The notes: a model not told the origin generated them from the sequence alone. A stretch of 9,086 nucleotides of DNA from CAYVBJ01 sp964415185 (GCA_964415185.1 CAYPZI010000120.1:1-9086), one strand, 5' to 3'; positions 1 to 6,851 are shown, numbered from the stretch's first letter. Translations and numbers: made by a program.

Positions 1-25
1 CCACCTGCTGCAAGCCGGTTTCTTT
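1..25 (-). pseudogene. Fragment of the propeller C-terminal module, cut by the window edge
   Basis: On the minus strand this reads K-ETGLQQV, matching the 'ETGLQQVVRYGFELVER' tail of lipoproteins 3 and 5. An in-frame TAG (bases 26-28) lies directly upstream, so it is not joined to any propeller body. The rest of the tail would lie left of position 1. I read it as a detached, decayed copy of the C-terminal module. It is short, but the nucleotide match to the other copies is continuous over about 22 bases. Confidence 0.6.
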
Positions 26-28
26 CTA

Positions 29-329
29 CAGATTCATTCTCTTTCCTTCAATTCGGTGCGGTATTTGACTACATATGAAAAATTCCACAGGAGTAAGCAT
101 GTATGGTATATTTGATATTATTTTAGTCCCTGTAATTTATCTTCATTTTAAGATTTATTTTGGATTGTAAATGCATGTTACTGGAATCAGGCAACTGCTG
201 CAACCCAAAATTATTGGGAATAAATCATCGGCTACCATCAGGCGTTTAATGGCCTCGGATTTAAAAGAATCTCAATCAAAACTTTCGTTTTCTTTTTTAT
301 TCATCGTGTGTCAATTTTTAGATTGTATG
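29..329. other. Gene-free stretch after lipoprotein 1
   Basis: I see no credible gene here. The stretch holds a diverged copy of the region upstream of peptide 1 (141-206), a small hairpin CCCAA/TTGGG (204-208 with 214-218), and on the minus strand only a 17-codon reading frame starting at 176 that does not match the peptide leader. The detached C-terminal module at 1-25 lies beyond it. The arrangement looks like a unit that has lost its peptide and lipoprotein body. Confidence 0.5.
141..206 (-). repeat. Second copy of the region upstream of peptide 1
   Basis: Positions 151-206 align without gaps to 1781-1836 at a constant offset of 1630. By hand I count about 41 identical columns of 56. Similarity fades leftward near the position equivalent to the peptide 1 start codon. 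The copy keeps a hexamer pair comparable to the promoter proposed upstream of peptide 1 (minus strand TTGCAG, 17 bases, TAACAT), but no leader-bearing peptide follows it. Confidence 0.5.
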
Positions 330-352
330 TTAGTTTAACTTTTTTGACACAC
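306..352 (-). other. Inverted repeat spanning the lipoprotein 1 stop codon
   Basis: GTGTGTCAA (306-314) and TTGACACAC (344-352) form a perfect 9-bp inverted repeat around a 29-base AT-rich loop that contains the TAA stop of lipoprotein 1. It could fold in the mRNA and contribute to 3'-end formation. The long loop and the lack of a T-run directly after the stem make a classic terminator unlikely. Confidence 0.3.
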
Positions 353-1514
353 TTTTCTGAACAGTATCAACTGTTAATTTAAATCCTGCAAAAAACACTT
401 CTCCATCGGAATTGGTTATCGATCCATACAAACGATTGCCTCTAATTCTGACGTTTTCTATGTCTTCCGGTCCCCTGAATGTTTTTTTGACTTCACCAGC
501 CGGACTTGATACAATCCAGTTTGGTTTTCTATTATCTGTTCTTGTAATTTGTATCCACAATTGTCCATCGTGCCATAACGCATTTCGGTAGTAAGGCTCA
601 TGACTTAAGATTTTATCATTCACAATCCCTTCCATTTCCTCAAAATGATAATTTACATTTTGTACTGTTTCTTCAAGTTTTTTTTCGTCTATCGGAAATT
701 TTTCAAATGGCAGCAAGCCTGTGACGGACTTTCTACCAGTAGAATCGATAGCCACAATTTCATTTGAGTGGTTACTGATCACATAAACAATTTCACGAAC
801 AGGGTTAAACAGATAGAAAATTTTATAAAAAAATTCAGAATTGAAAACTGACATACTGGATTTCGACCTGTACACTGCCAGTTCCTCCTCAAGCATCAAG
901 TGGTCTACTCCACCTGCATGTTCAACATTCATATCGATTTCCGAAACATATTTATAATGAGCATGCAGAGTATCCCTGCCGGTTGGAAAGATTCTGAATA
1001 TTCCAAATAATTTATTTTCCGAATCATAGCTCACATCCTCCGGAATTTGCTCCTGCATCAGATTTAATCTGCTTCTTTGAAACACTCTTTCTCTTACATA
1101 TGCCCACCTTCCTGCATCATTCTTCGCCAATACCTGGTGACGGATATTGTTAAAATCATAAACGTGAAGTGAATCACCTGGGGTAACATGGCTGATGAAT
1201 GTTTCTATAAACTCTCCGGGCCCTCTTCCACTTCGCCCTATCACCTGAACAAGTTTACCATCAGGACGAAACTCATATAACTGAACATCGGGATAATTCT
1301 GAACCACAACATTGCCTTCGGATAATATGTGAATCTTTCGAATATGTGAAAAAAATGCTCCGGCAACAGGCTCACTTATTCTGAAATGTTCAATCAATTG
1401 ATGTGTATCATTTTCCGGGAGGTTATATGATTCATGGATAAAATCCGGCCTTTGCCTGCAGGCACTTGTAATTATAAATATCAGAAACATATAAAACAAA
1501 GAACGATAAATCAT
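330..1514 (-). CDS. 6-bladed beta-propeller lipoprotein (lipoprotein 1)
   Basis: A predicted envelope lipoprotein of 394 residues. The start at 1514 gives a short signal peptide (MIYRSLFYMF..., hydrophobic to residue 18) ending in a lipobox-like TSAC with the lipid-accepting Cys at 19. Starting further upstream would put 44 polar residues before the signal and overlap the peptide gene. The family signature GRSGRGPGEF is at about residues 93-102. Blade-like repeats follow, for example 'VYVISNHSNEIVAIDSTGR'. It ends in VSKKLN and lacks the shared 'VVRYGFELVER' C-terminal module of lipoproteins 3 and 5. It lies only 19 bp downstream of peptide 1, so the two are almost certainly co-transcribed. 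Family assignment is firm at the fold level. The role, such as a receptor, partner or immunity protein for the peptide, is inference from the pairing. Confidence 0.85.
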   Translation of the reverse strand: MIYRSLFYMFLIFIITSACRQRPDFIHESYNLPENDTHQLIEHFRISEPVAGAFFSHIRKIHILSEGNVVVQNYPDVQLYEFRPDGKLVQVIGRSGRGPGEFIETFISHVTPGDSLHVYDFNNIRHQVLAKNDAGRWAYVRERVFQRSRLNLMQEQIPEDVSYDSENKLFGIFRIFPTGRDTLHAHYKYVSEIDMNVEHAGGVDHLMLEEELAVYRSKSSMSVFNSEFFYKIFYLFNPVREIVYVISNHSNEIVAIDSTGRKSVTGLLPFEKFPIDEKKLEETVQNVNYHFEEMEGIVNDKILSHEPYYRNALWHDGQLWIQITRTDNRKPNWIVSSPAGEVKKTFRGPEDIENVRIRGNRLYGSITNSDGEVFFAGFKLTVDTVQKSVSKKLN

Positions 1515-1533
1515 ATTTAGAATCTGAAATAAC

Positions 1534-1767
1534 TCAGGCTTCCTGGGGTTCGTACATCCAGCAGCCAGCCTGTGTTTGACCGGTATTACAATTAATATAT
1601 CCGTGTATAGTTCCATCACCCTCTGAATAACACTGCCCGGAAGCACTTGTGCACGAAATCCATCTGCCGCTTGGGCATGTAACTGTTACCGTGCATGATT
1701 CTCCGGCAAAAACTTCTTTCATTTCTTCACGATTCAGTTCTTTCCAATTCGAGTTTAAATATCCCAT
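1534..1767 (-). CDS. Leader-bearing Cys-rich small peptide (peptide 1)
   Basis: A predicted precursor of 77 residues. The start at 1767 is chosen because it gives a leader of exactly 22 residues that aligns without gaps with peptides 2 and 3: M-x5-N-x3-L-[NS]-R-x-E-M-K-x3-A-G. A longer form from 1806 has no visible ribosome site. The leader motif here is LNREEMKEVFAG and resembles double-glycine-type leaders of Bacteroidota natural-product precursors, with Ala-Gly at the probable cleavage point. The 55-residue core has six cysteines, all outside the leader, in a Ser/Thr/Gly-rich context (TCPSGRWISC, SGQCYSEGDG, INCNTGQTQAGC). This suggests three disulfides or cysteine-based modification after export. 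Its core is not similar to those of the other three peptides. No processing enzyme is visible in the window, so the nature of the mature product is open. Confidence 0.75.
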   Translation of the reverse strand: MGYLNSNWKELNREEMKEVFAGESCTVTVTCPSGRWISCTSASGQCYSEGDGTIHGYINCNTGQTQAGCWMYEPQEA

Positions 1768-1804
1768 ATTCTTATTATTGAGTTTTCTTTTGGTTCGCAC
1801 GTGC

Positions 1805-1833
1805 ATTTTAAATGAATCAGCCTATTGTTGCAA
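1805..1833 (-). promoter_or_regulatory. Candidate promoter of the peptide 1-lipoprotein 1 operon
   Basis: On the minus strand TTGCAA (1833-1828) is followed after 17 bases by TAAAAT (1810-1805), about 40 bases before the peptide 1 start codon. The diverged copy near 171-206 keeps the same spacing (TTGCAG, 17 bases, TAACAT). A GGGG/CCCC hairpin (1834-1837 with 1846-1849) sits directly upstream. It does not match the TAnnTTTG form of many Bacteroidota promoters, so confidence is low. Confidence 0.35.
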
Positions 1834-1905
1834 CCCCAATTTTCAGGGGATTGGCTGGCGGACTCATGGCAAGCGTCTAATTGAATTACTTTTCTTGCAG
1901 GTTTA

Positions 1906-1990
1906 TTTCACGCGAAGAACGCCGAGAACACGCAAAGAGCGCAAATTCTTTCTGCGAACTTCGCGCCTCCTTCGCGCCCTCTGCGTGAAA
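1906..1990. repeat. Inverted-repeat element, copy C
   Basis: An 85-bp imperfect palindrome bounded by TTTCACGC (1906-1913) and GCGTGAAA (1983-1990), filled with degenerate 'CGCGAAG/AAGAACGC' units. It lies 29 bp past the stop of the orphan C-terminal module, the same relative position as copies A and B. It belongs to a style of 'ACGCAAAGAACGC' intergenic repeat found in many environmental bacteria. No T-run follows on the minus strand. Confidence 0.75.
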
Positions 1991-2019
1991 CCCCCGGGGC
2001 TTGATATAAAAAAACACCA

Positions 2020-2256
2020 CTATCGTTCCTCAAGCTTAAACCCATACCGCACCACCTGCTGCAAGCCGGTTTCTTCGTCCGTTTCAAGGGTGTAAACGGC
2101 CGGGTTCCTGATTACCTTAATGGGTTTGTTGCGAGGCCATTCAAACCTGGTAATGAGCTTTCTGCTCTCTTCGAGCACCCACCACTCATAGATATCAAAA
2201 TCTTCCACAATTGTGGAGATCCATAACTGATCTTCACAATAAATTGGTTCTGATAT
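2020..2256 (-). pseudogene. Orphan C-terminal module of a propeller lipoprotein
   Basis: The minus strand is open from 2256 to a stop at 2020-2022 and encodes 78 residues, with an in-frame TAA directly upstream (2257-2259). From 'LWISTIVEDFDIYEWWVL' to 'GLQQVVRYGFKLEER' it matches the C-termini of lipoproteins 3 and 5. The first dozen residues (ISEPIYCEDQ) have diverged from the 'IENMLIDDEN' of the intact genes. There is no signal peptide, no propeller body and no GRGPGE motif. A GTG at 2208 could start a 62-residue product, but no ribosome site is evident. It sits 110 bp after lipoprotein 2, which lacks this module. It is either the remnant of a deleted third lipoprotein or a silent cassette usable for gene conversion; the former is simpler. 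Confidence 0.75.
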
Positions 2257-2366
2257 TTAATGCACCAACATATTGAGATCAACCACAATTATCAATGTAA
2301 TCTTGCATAAACACAGTTTTGATTTTTAATATTACTAATTACATGCAGATAGGCGAGTGAAAATTA

Positions 2367-3413
2367 TCAAAACGGCCACTCAGCCTTAAGTACCTTACCA
2401 TCAAGAGAGTTTACAAAAATCACCTCTCCAACCTCGGGTGCTAATCTAAATCTTGGCAGAAAATTTTTTGGTACTTCAATAGTTGGGTATTCAATAATTA
2501 AACCTTGTTTGCCGTTAGATGTAATCCACACAATTGTGACTGGCTCATTTTCTGGCGTGTTCAAAAGAACTGCAACTCCCTGGTCGGTAGCCTGTATCCC
2601 TTCTGCATATCTTAAGTCAGGTAAATACCGATTTTGACCGAATAATTCTTCCTTGTAATTGTCAAATAAAACCTCTTGCGATGGTAACTTAATACTCATC
2701 TCCCATATCAGCCCCTCATCAATCGAATATTTTTGCAGCTTACCTGTCACATTCTGAACAATATAAATGTCGGAACCAATTGCATCCACGGTCACCTTAT
2801 TATAAAAAAATTCAGATATTCTATTGGTTCGTTTGATTAAATCCCGTATCGTTTTAGCATTCGGTCTTACGACATCACCATATCCCCTTCCCAAGTAGAA
2901 AACATCATCCGTTCGATAATCCACAACTTTTAACAATGCTCCATTTTCACCGTTTGCGGGTAAAACAAACCTATTGTCTGATAACATTGCATTACTTAAT
3001 GATAGATGTTCCTTTTTAATCGGTTTTTCACTTACAAAAGAACCTTGAAAATTATAATAAACCAATTTGGCTGCATTATAATCATAAAAAAGAAAAGCGT
3101 CATCCATAATCCAATAATTCGTTACTGACTGAAACTCACCGGGGCCACGGCCTTTATTACCAAAACTCATCAATTTATCTCCGTGATAATTAAATTTATG
3201 AATTTTTCCTATTTGTCCATCATATACCAAAAAATAATCTCCGGCAGTTCTTACAAAAGATGGAAAAGCAATTTGTTTATCCAAATTTGCATCAATAATT
3301 AAATCAGCTTTAGTGAATGAGTACTTTTTAAAATCCAAATAATAGTCGGAATGTGAACCTGTACACCCAGCTAAAATAATGCAAAGTGAAATTAATTTAT
3401 ATTTATTTAACAT
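2367..3413 (-). CDS. 6-bladed beta-propeller lipoprotein (lipoprotein 2)
   Basis: A predicted lipoprotein of 348 residues. From the start at 3413 the signal peptide is MLNKYKLISLCIILAGC, a textbook lipobox (LAGC) with the modified Cys at 17. An ATG six codons upstream (3431) would add MVYKDI and is possible; neither start has a strong ribosome site. The signature GNKGRGPGEF lies at about residues 85-94, followed by 'LFYDYNAAKLVYYNFQG', typical of propeller blades. It ends in AEWPF with no copy of the shared C-terminal module. It lies downstream of peptide 2, separated by a 15-bp hairpin, which suggests one transcript with unequal expression of the two genes. Its function is unknown; pairing with the peptide implies a related envelope role. 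Confidence 0.85.
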   Translation of the reverse strand: MLNKYKLISLCIILAGCTGSHSDYYLDFKKYSFTKADLIIDANLDKQIAFPSFVRTAGDYFLVYDGQIGKIHKFNYHGDKLMSFGNKGRGPGEFQSVTNYWIMDDAFLFYDYNAAKLVYYNFQGSFVSEKPIKKEHLSLSNAMLSDNRFVLPANGENGALLKVVDYRTDDVFYLGRGYGDVVRPNAKTIRDLIKRTNRISEFFYNKVTVDAIGSDIYIVQNVTGKLQKYSIDEGLIWEMSIKLPSQEVLFDNYKEELFGQNRYLPDLRYAEGIQATDQGVAVLLNTPENEPVTIVWITSNGKQGLIIEYPTIEVPKNFLPRFRLAPEVGEVIFVNSLDGKVLKAEWPF

Positions 3414-3441
3414 TATATCTTTATAAACCATAATTTCTAGT

Positions 3442-3477
3442 GGTCTTGAGATTTAAATTTAATTAAATCTCAAGACC
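3442..3477 (-). promoter_or_regulatory. Intercistronic hairpin between peptide 2 and lipoprotein 2
   Basis: GGTCTTGAGATTTAA (3442-3456) pairs perfectly with TTAAATCTCAAGACC (3463-3477), giving a 15-bp stem with a 6-base loop. It begins 11 bases after the peptide stop and ends before the lipoprotein start. On the minus strand no T-run follows (ACTAGAAATT), so it looks more like an mRNA-stabilising or processing hairpin than a full terminator. It could raise the peptide level relative to the lipoprotein. Confidence 0.65.
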
Positions 3478-3487
3478 TTAAGTGATT

Positions 3488-3682
3488 TTAATTCTCTCCT
3501 ATTTCATCTACAATGCAGCACGAATAGCTGCAGCAACTCCATTCTGATTGAAATATAGATCTGCACTCGCATTTGGACTCACAATCATGCTCTGTTCTGC
3601 AAGTGTCATCTCCAGAACCAGCCATTATTTTTTTCATTTCACTACGGCTTAGTACTTCGACATTTGATATTATATTAGTCAT
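3488..3682 (-). CDS. Leader-bearing Cys-rich small peptide (peptide 2)
   Basis: A predicted precursor of 64 residues. The 22-residue leader ends LSRSEMKKIMAG, and cleavage after Ala-Gly would release a 42-residue acidic core beginning SGDDTC. The core holds eight cysteines (C-x5-C-x3-C-x-C, then two CC pairs in SCCSYSCC), and the leader holds none. This is a pattern expected for a compact disulfide-bonded peptide. The start at 3682 is supported by a good ribosome site (AAAGGTG) seven bases upstream. The leader is almost identical to that of peptide 3, whereas the cores are unrelated apart from being Cys-rich. It is followed by a hairpin and lipoprotein 2. The leader type is known from Bacteroidota ribosomal natural products and exported peptides. 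Antimicrobial, signalling or structural roles all remain possible. Confidence 0.8.
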   Translation of the reverse strand: MTNIISNVEVLSRSEMKKIMAGSGDDTCRTEHDCESKCECRSIFQSEWSCCSYSCCIVDEIGEN

Positions 3683-3689
3683 AATTATT

Positions 3690-3696
3690 CACCTTT
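3690..3696 (-). promoter_or_regulatory. Ribosome binding site of peptide 2
   Basis: AAAGGTG on the minus strand lies seven bases before the ATG at 3682. It is one of the few strong Shine-Dalgarno-like sequences in the window and fixes the start. Peptide 3 has the equivalent AAAGGTA at the same place, whereas the lipoprotein genes lack such sites. This suggests that the peptides are translated more strongly than the lipoproteins. Confidence 0.6.
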
Positions 3697-3997
3697 GTTT
3701 TTGGTTATCACCTGTTTTGTCCCGGCCTAGACGAGGCACAGGCTTATTTAAGAGCCCCTGTTTGACGGATCAAACATTCTTCTTCAATTCGTTTCTTATT
3801 AAGGTTTACAATCTTCACATTGCTTGTTCTTTTTCTGTTTGCCACTTACACAATAATAAATTCCGGGATAACATGATCCCCTGTTATTTTGGGGGAACAA
3901 CTTTAAAATATTTTTATTATGCTGCCTTGCTTGCTGAATTTACCTTAGCTCTCTCTCAACTCCCCGATCTCAGGAAACTGAATATAAAAAGCCGGGG

Positions 3998-4081
3998 TTT
4001 CACGCTAAGAACGCCAAGAATTCGCTAAGAGCGCAATCCATTTCGCGGCCTTCGCGAAACCTTCGTGACCTCCGCGTGAAA
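3998..4081 (-). repeat. Inverted-repeat element, copy A
   Basis: An 84-bp imperfect palindrome bounded by TTTCACGC and GCGTGAAA, 28 bp after the lipoprotein 3 stop. It is identical at all 84 bases to copy B and clearly related to copy C. On the minus strand the stem is followed by CCCCGGCTTTTTATATT, so it may act as a 3'-end or terminator structure for the lipoprotein 4-3 transcript. Confidence 0.75.
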
Positions 4082-4109
4082 TAACAGGGCAGGATTAAAA
4101 AAAACAAGG

Positions 4110-5363
4110 TTACCGTTCCACAAGCTCAAACCCATACCGCACCACCTGCTGCAAGCCGGTTTCGGGATCGGATTCACGGGTGTACACGGCCGAGTTCCTG
4201 ATTACCTTAATGGGTTTATCGCGGGGCCATTCAAATTTGGTGATGACTTCACCTGTTTCCCTGAGAACCCACCACTCATAGATATCGAAATCTTCCACAA
4301 TTGTGGCGATCCATAACCGGTTTTCATCGTCGATAAGCATATTTTCGATTGCAGGCCAGGTTTCGGGAAGGTCTCCGGCATCTCTGATCATCTGTAAACA
4401 GATTCCATCATCAAATTTTTTATTACAATCTTCCACGCTTTTTTTAAGATCATTTTGGGTAAGACTAATATTTCTCCCGGAATAATCAATCCTGTTTATA
4501 AGCTTACTATCTGAATTCAATATTTGAATTTGAAAATTCTTCGTTTGGGCACTATAAATATGATCATCTTTAGATACACTCAGTAGAGGTTTACTCAAAT
4601 ATGAAAATGCATTGGCAAAATATCTGTTGCCCGGGGTCTTATGATACAGATAGGAATGATCCGTTTGTTCCAAAATAGGGCCGGCAAGAATTTTCCCTCT
4701 TTTATCTTGAATAAAGTACTTTATAACATTTTCGCCTCTTTCAAAATATTCCGGTGAACGTATATGCTCATAACCAACCAGGAATTTTTCGTTCCTGAGT
4801 GGATACAACCTGTGAGGATAATAATTACTCAAATTTTCATCAAAACGTTTTATATCCTCTTCCCTTAATATTACGGTGTGAGAAAATGATAGATCTTTAA
4901 GTGAAAAAACGTGGATCTTTTCCGTAAATCTGCCTTCCGTACCTGAGACATACATCTGTTCTGAAAAAATATTTATTTGAGTAGAAGGGTTTATTCTCAT
5001 AAACTCTCCCGGGCCACGCCCCTGTTTACCCAAAGGCCGAATATAGCGGCCATCTTCATGAAATACATGGATGGTTGTTTGATCCCGGTCTGCAATAAAT
5101 ACCCTATTCAGATCATCTGTTGTAAATGTGGTTATTACACCGATTAGTACATCATCGGTTGATCCAAAACTTTTCTCCCTTGAAAACTTTAATAAAAATG
5201 GACTCCGGTTAGAATCAGGAGTTATTTCGGTTATCTCTTCAATATCATCAGGTTTCTGAACCGGATTTGAACTCGCAGCTTTATTTGCATCTCCCCGGTT
5301 ATCTTTAGTTGAACAGTTTAAAAAAATAACCGTTAATAAAATTATTAGCGTTAATAATCTCAT
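4110..5363 (-). CDS. 6-bladed beta-propeller lipoprotein with shared C-terminal module (lipoprotein 3)
   Basis: A predicted lipoprotein of 417 residues. The ATG at 5363 is preferred over a GTG two codons upstream. The signal peptide is MRLLTLIILLTVIFLNC; Asn before the Cys is unusual for a lipobox, so lipidation is likely but less certain than in the others. A low-complexity acidic linker (residues 18-55) leads to the propeller, with GKQGRGPGEF at about 112-121. Residues about 331-417, from 'LPETWPAIENMLIDDEN' to 'VVRYGFELVER', form the module shared with lipoprotein 5: about 11 differences in 87 residues by hand, while the bodies are far more diverged. It lies 77 bp after lipoprotein 4, probably in one operon with it and peptide 3. 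An 84-bp inverted repeat follows the stop. The partner and ligand are unknown. Confidence 0.85.
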   Translation of the reverse strand: MRLLTLIILLTVIFLNCSTKDNRGDANKAASSNPVQKPDDIEEITEITPDSNRSPFLLKFSREKSFGSTDDVLIGVITTFTTDDLNRVFIADRDQTTIHVFHEDGRYIRPLGKQGRGPGEFMRINPSTQINIFSEQMYVSGTEGRFTEKIHVFSLKDLSFSHTVILREEDIKRFDENLSNYYPHRLYPLRNEKFLVGYEHIRSPEYFERGENVIKYFIQDKRGKILAGPILEQTDHSYLYHKTPGNRYFANAFSYLSKPLLSVSKDDHIYSAQTKNFQIQILNSDSKLINRIDYSGRNISLTQNDLKKSVEDCNKKFDDGICLQMIRDAGDLPETWPAIENMLIDDENRLWIATIVEDFDIYEWWVLRETGEVITKFEWPRDKPIKVIRNSAVYTRESDPETGLQQVVRYGFELVER

Positions 5364-5440
5364 AATCACAAATAGATAATTATATATCAGGAAGTAAATT
5401 CAATATTTTTGATTCCAGCTAAAATCTAAATATCGACCGA

Positions 5441-6556
5441 TTAGTTAACAGTCTTAAACCTAAATATCTTATACCAGCTCCCTATGAAATATTCATTTTC
5501 TGACATTCCAGAAAAAATATCTGATATCCAAACAGGTTTTTGTTCACCTTCAATAGTAAAAATATACTTTCCAGCAATTTCATAGCTACCGTCACTTGGT
5601 ATAAGATGAATTAATTCAGATCCCATATAAAGAAAAATGTGATTATTTTGCATGATTTTTAATCCTGTGAAAGGAAAATCCCCTCCAAATCCTTCATTAT
5701 CTAATTCTTTAAAAAAATCCATTTTTGGTATATCCATTTTATCAAACTTGGAATATTCAAAAATTAAACTTAATTGATGGTTATAATCTTCATCATAAAT
5801 AAATATCCAAGGGAGAAATTGGTACATAGCTATGATTAAATTATTTGAGTTTAATGAGAATTTCGGAATGTTGTACATTGCGGGTTGATAGCCCTCAGGA
5901 ATTATACGTGGAAAAATTGTAGCAAGCGTATCTGTCAAATCAGCTATTGAAGATATTGCAATTACTCCTTGGTTAGCATCTAATGGGTTAATTCCTATAC
6001 TTTTCTGATTCACGGTTAAAATTATGTTATCATTTAAATCAATTTCAAAAAGTGAGGTAAATCCTTGCAGACTTGTTTTTGGAACAAGTTTGTGGCTATA
6101 AAGATTAATTCTTCCATTAAAAGCATCCGTTGCGTAAATAAAATGCTTATTGCTTTTAATATTACCGACCGAAATATGCTCACCTGGTCCTCTTCCCTGT
6201 GTAGTTAAGGGACCCTCTACCACTCCTACAGTATCTATTCCAAAAATACTTTTCACTTCAGTATCGTATATGAAAAATTTAAAATTGGAAAAAGTATATT
6301 TTGTTAAATGGCCCATGAGAGCATTATTTGGCTCATTATTAAAATTGAGTTTAAAGATTATATTATCATCGGTTATTTTTTGGTGATTTAATTTATATGA
6401 ATCAAGATTTATATATTGATGCTTTGCTTCACTTACAAATTCTTTAAGTACTGTTGAAGGTGTTTCAGGTATTTTATTTTCATTTTCCATATTACATGCA
6501 AAATGAGTCAAAGAAAAAAATAATATTGCCAAAATGGGTACAAACTGTTTGTTCAT
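5441..6556 (-). CDS. 6-bladed beta-propeller lipoprotein (lipoprotein 4)
   Basis: A predicted lipoprotein of 371 residues. The signal peptide runs to a lipobox-like HFAC with Cys at 21 (MNKQFVPILAILFFSLTHFAC in outline). A polar linker follows, then the signature in the form QGRGPGEH at about 120-127, where His replaces the usual Phe or Tyr. Its base composition is more AT-rich than lipoproteins 3 and 5, and it is the most diverged of the five. It ends in FRFKTVN with no C-terminal module. It lies between peptide 3 and lipoprotein 3, but a 259-bp MITE-like element separates it from the peptide, unlike the close spacing of the other pairs. No strong ribosome site is visible before the ATG. The fold assignment is good; the function is not known. 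Confidence 0.85.
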   Translation of the reverse strand: MNKQFVPILAILFFSLTHFACNMENENKIPETPSTVLKEFVSEAKHQYINLDSYKLNHQKITDDNIIFKLNFNNEPNNALMGHLTKYTFSNFKFFIYDTEVKSIFGIDTVGVVEGPLTTQGRGPGEHISVGNIKSNKHFIYATDAFNGRINLYSHKLVPKTSLQGFTSLFEIDLNDNIILTVNQKSIGINPLDANQGVIAISSIADLTDTLATIFPRIIPEGYQPAMYNIPKFSLNSNNLIIAMYQFLPWIFIYDEDYNHQLSLIFEYSKFDKMDIPKMDFFKELDNEGFGGDFPFTGLKIMQNNHIFLYMGSELIHLIPSDGSYEIAGKYIFTIEGEQKPVWISDIFSGMSENEYFIGSWYKIFRFKTVN

Positions 6557-6580
6557 GATATACTAAAATAGATTAAAAGG

Positions 6581-6839
6581 AGGCTGCCCAAAAAGTATAG
6601 TTGGCTGTAAACCGACTTTAATTTTTTAGTTTAATTATGAATAGATGTGGTACGGGTTCTTCGTGTTGCTTCGTGCCTGCGCACCGGAGTGCTTCTGCAC
6701 GCAGGCGTGTCCTCGCGGCTTCGTGGCAAAAACCGGCAATTTATTGCCACGAGTCCGTCAGCTCACAGATCAAAGGTTCACGAAGAAAACCAAAATAATT
6801 AAGTCATCTATAAATCAAACAGATCTTTTTGGACAGCCT
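6581..6839. mobile_element. MITE-like non-autonomous element between peptide 3 and lipoprotein 4
   Basis: Terminal inverted repeats AGGCTGCCCAAAAAG (6581-6595) and CTTTTTGGACAGCCT (6825-6839) match at 14 of 15 positions and bound 259 bp with no transposase. The 'GGCTGTCCAAAAAG' style of end is familiar from insertion sequences of Bacteroidota and other phyla. I could not identify a clear target-site duplication in the AT-rich flanks. The right end is 12 bp from the peptide 3 stop, which explains the unusually large gap to lipoprotein 4. Confidence 0.6.
6655..6791. repeat. Nested 'TTCGTGG' palindromic repeat inside the MITE-like element
   Basis: GGTTCTTCGTG (6655-6665) faces CACGAAGAAAACC (6779-6791), and inside it TCGTGGCAA (6721-6729) faces TTGCCACGA (6744-6752) around 14 bases. 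A further hairpin GCCTGCG/CGCAGGC (6675-6681 with 6700-6706) lies in the left arm. The 'cttcgtg...tcgtggcaaaaa' wording resembles a widespread intergenic repeat type. The segment is more GC-rich than its surroundings, suggesting repeats nested by successive insertion. Confidence 0.5.
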
Positions 6840-6851
6840 TTTTTTATTGAA

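Larger units (their letters stand above)
3683..4109 (-). promoter_or_regulatory. Upstream region of peptide 2, repeated upstream of peptide 3
   Basis: This 427-bp gap has no gene. From the lipoprotein 3 stop towards peptide 2 it holds the inverted-repeat element (4081-3998), a CCCC/GGGG hairpin (around 3878-3896), a short palindrome GTTTGA-cgga-TCAAAC (3760-3775), and possible 5'-leader pairing of CCTGT/ACAGG (3711-3715 with 3738-3742). The whole gap recurs before peptide 3 with few substitutions, consistent with a shared promoter and 5' untranslated region. I could not identify a convincing -33/-7 promoter pair. Confidence 0.45.
3618..4369. repeat. Long direct repeat, copy A
   Basis: This segment recurs in the same orientation at 7054-7806. 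It starts inside the peptide 2 gene (end of the leader) and ends inside lipoprotein 3 (start of the shared C-terminal module), so its boundaries do not follow gene boundaries. By my reading, 3957-4136 is identical to 7394-7573 over all 180 bases; similarity falls off towards both ends. The only offset change I noticed is one G in a G-run (five here, six in copy B). Confidence 0.85.

Noticed and set aside
1515..1646. Longer lipoprotein 1 starting at 1646
   Set aside because: This would overlap the peptide 1 gene and place a 44-residue polar extension before an evident lipoprotein signal peptide.
1649..2095. 148-codon open frame on the plus strand
   Set aside because: It runs antisense across peptide 1, the intergenic region, inverted-repeat copy C and the orphan module. 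Its product is low in recognisable features, and the opposite strand explains the DNA better.
3760..3775. Bacteroidota promoter from AATGTTTG on the minus strand near this palindrome
   Set aside because: It matches TAnnTTTG at seven of eight positions, but no TTTG or TTG element occurs at suitable spacing upstream.
3573..4028. 151-codon open frame on the plus strand
   Set aside because: It lies antisense to peptide 2 and in the duplicated intergenic region. It reads into the inverted-repeat element, has no domain-like features, and is not kept as an intact frame in the other repeat copy.
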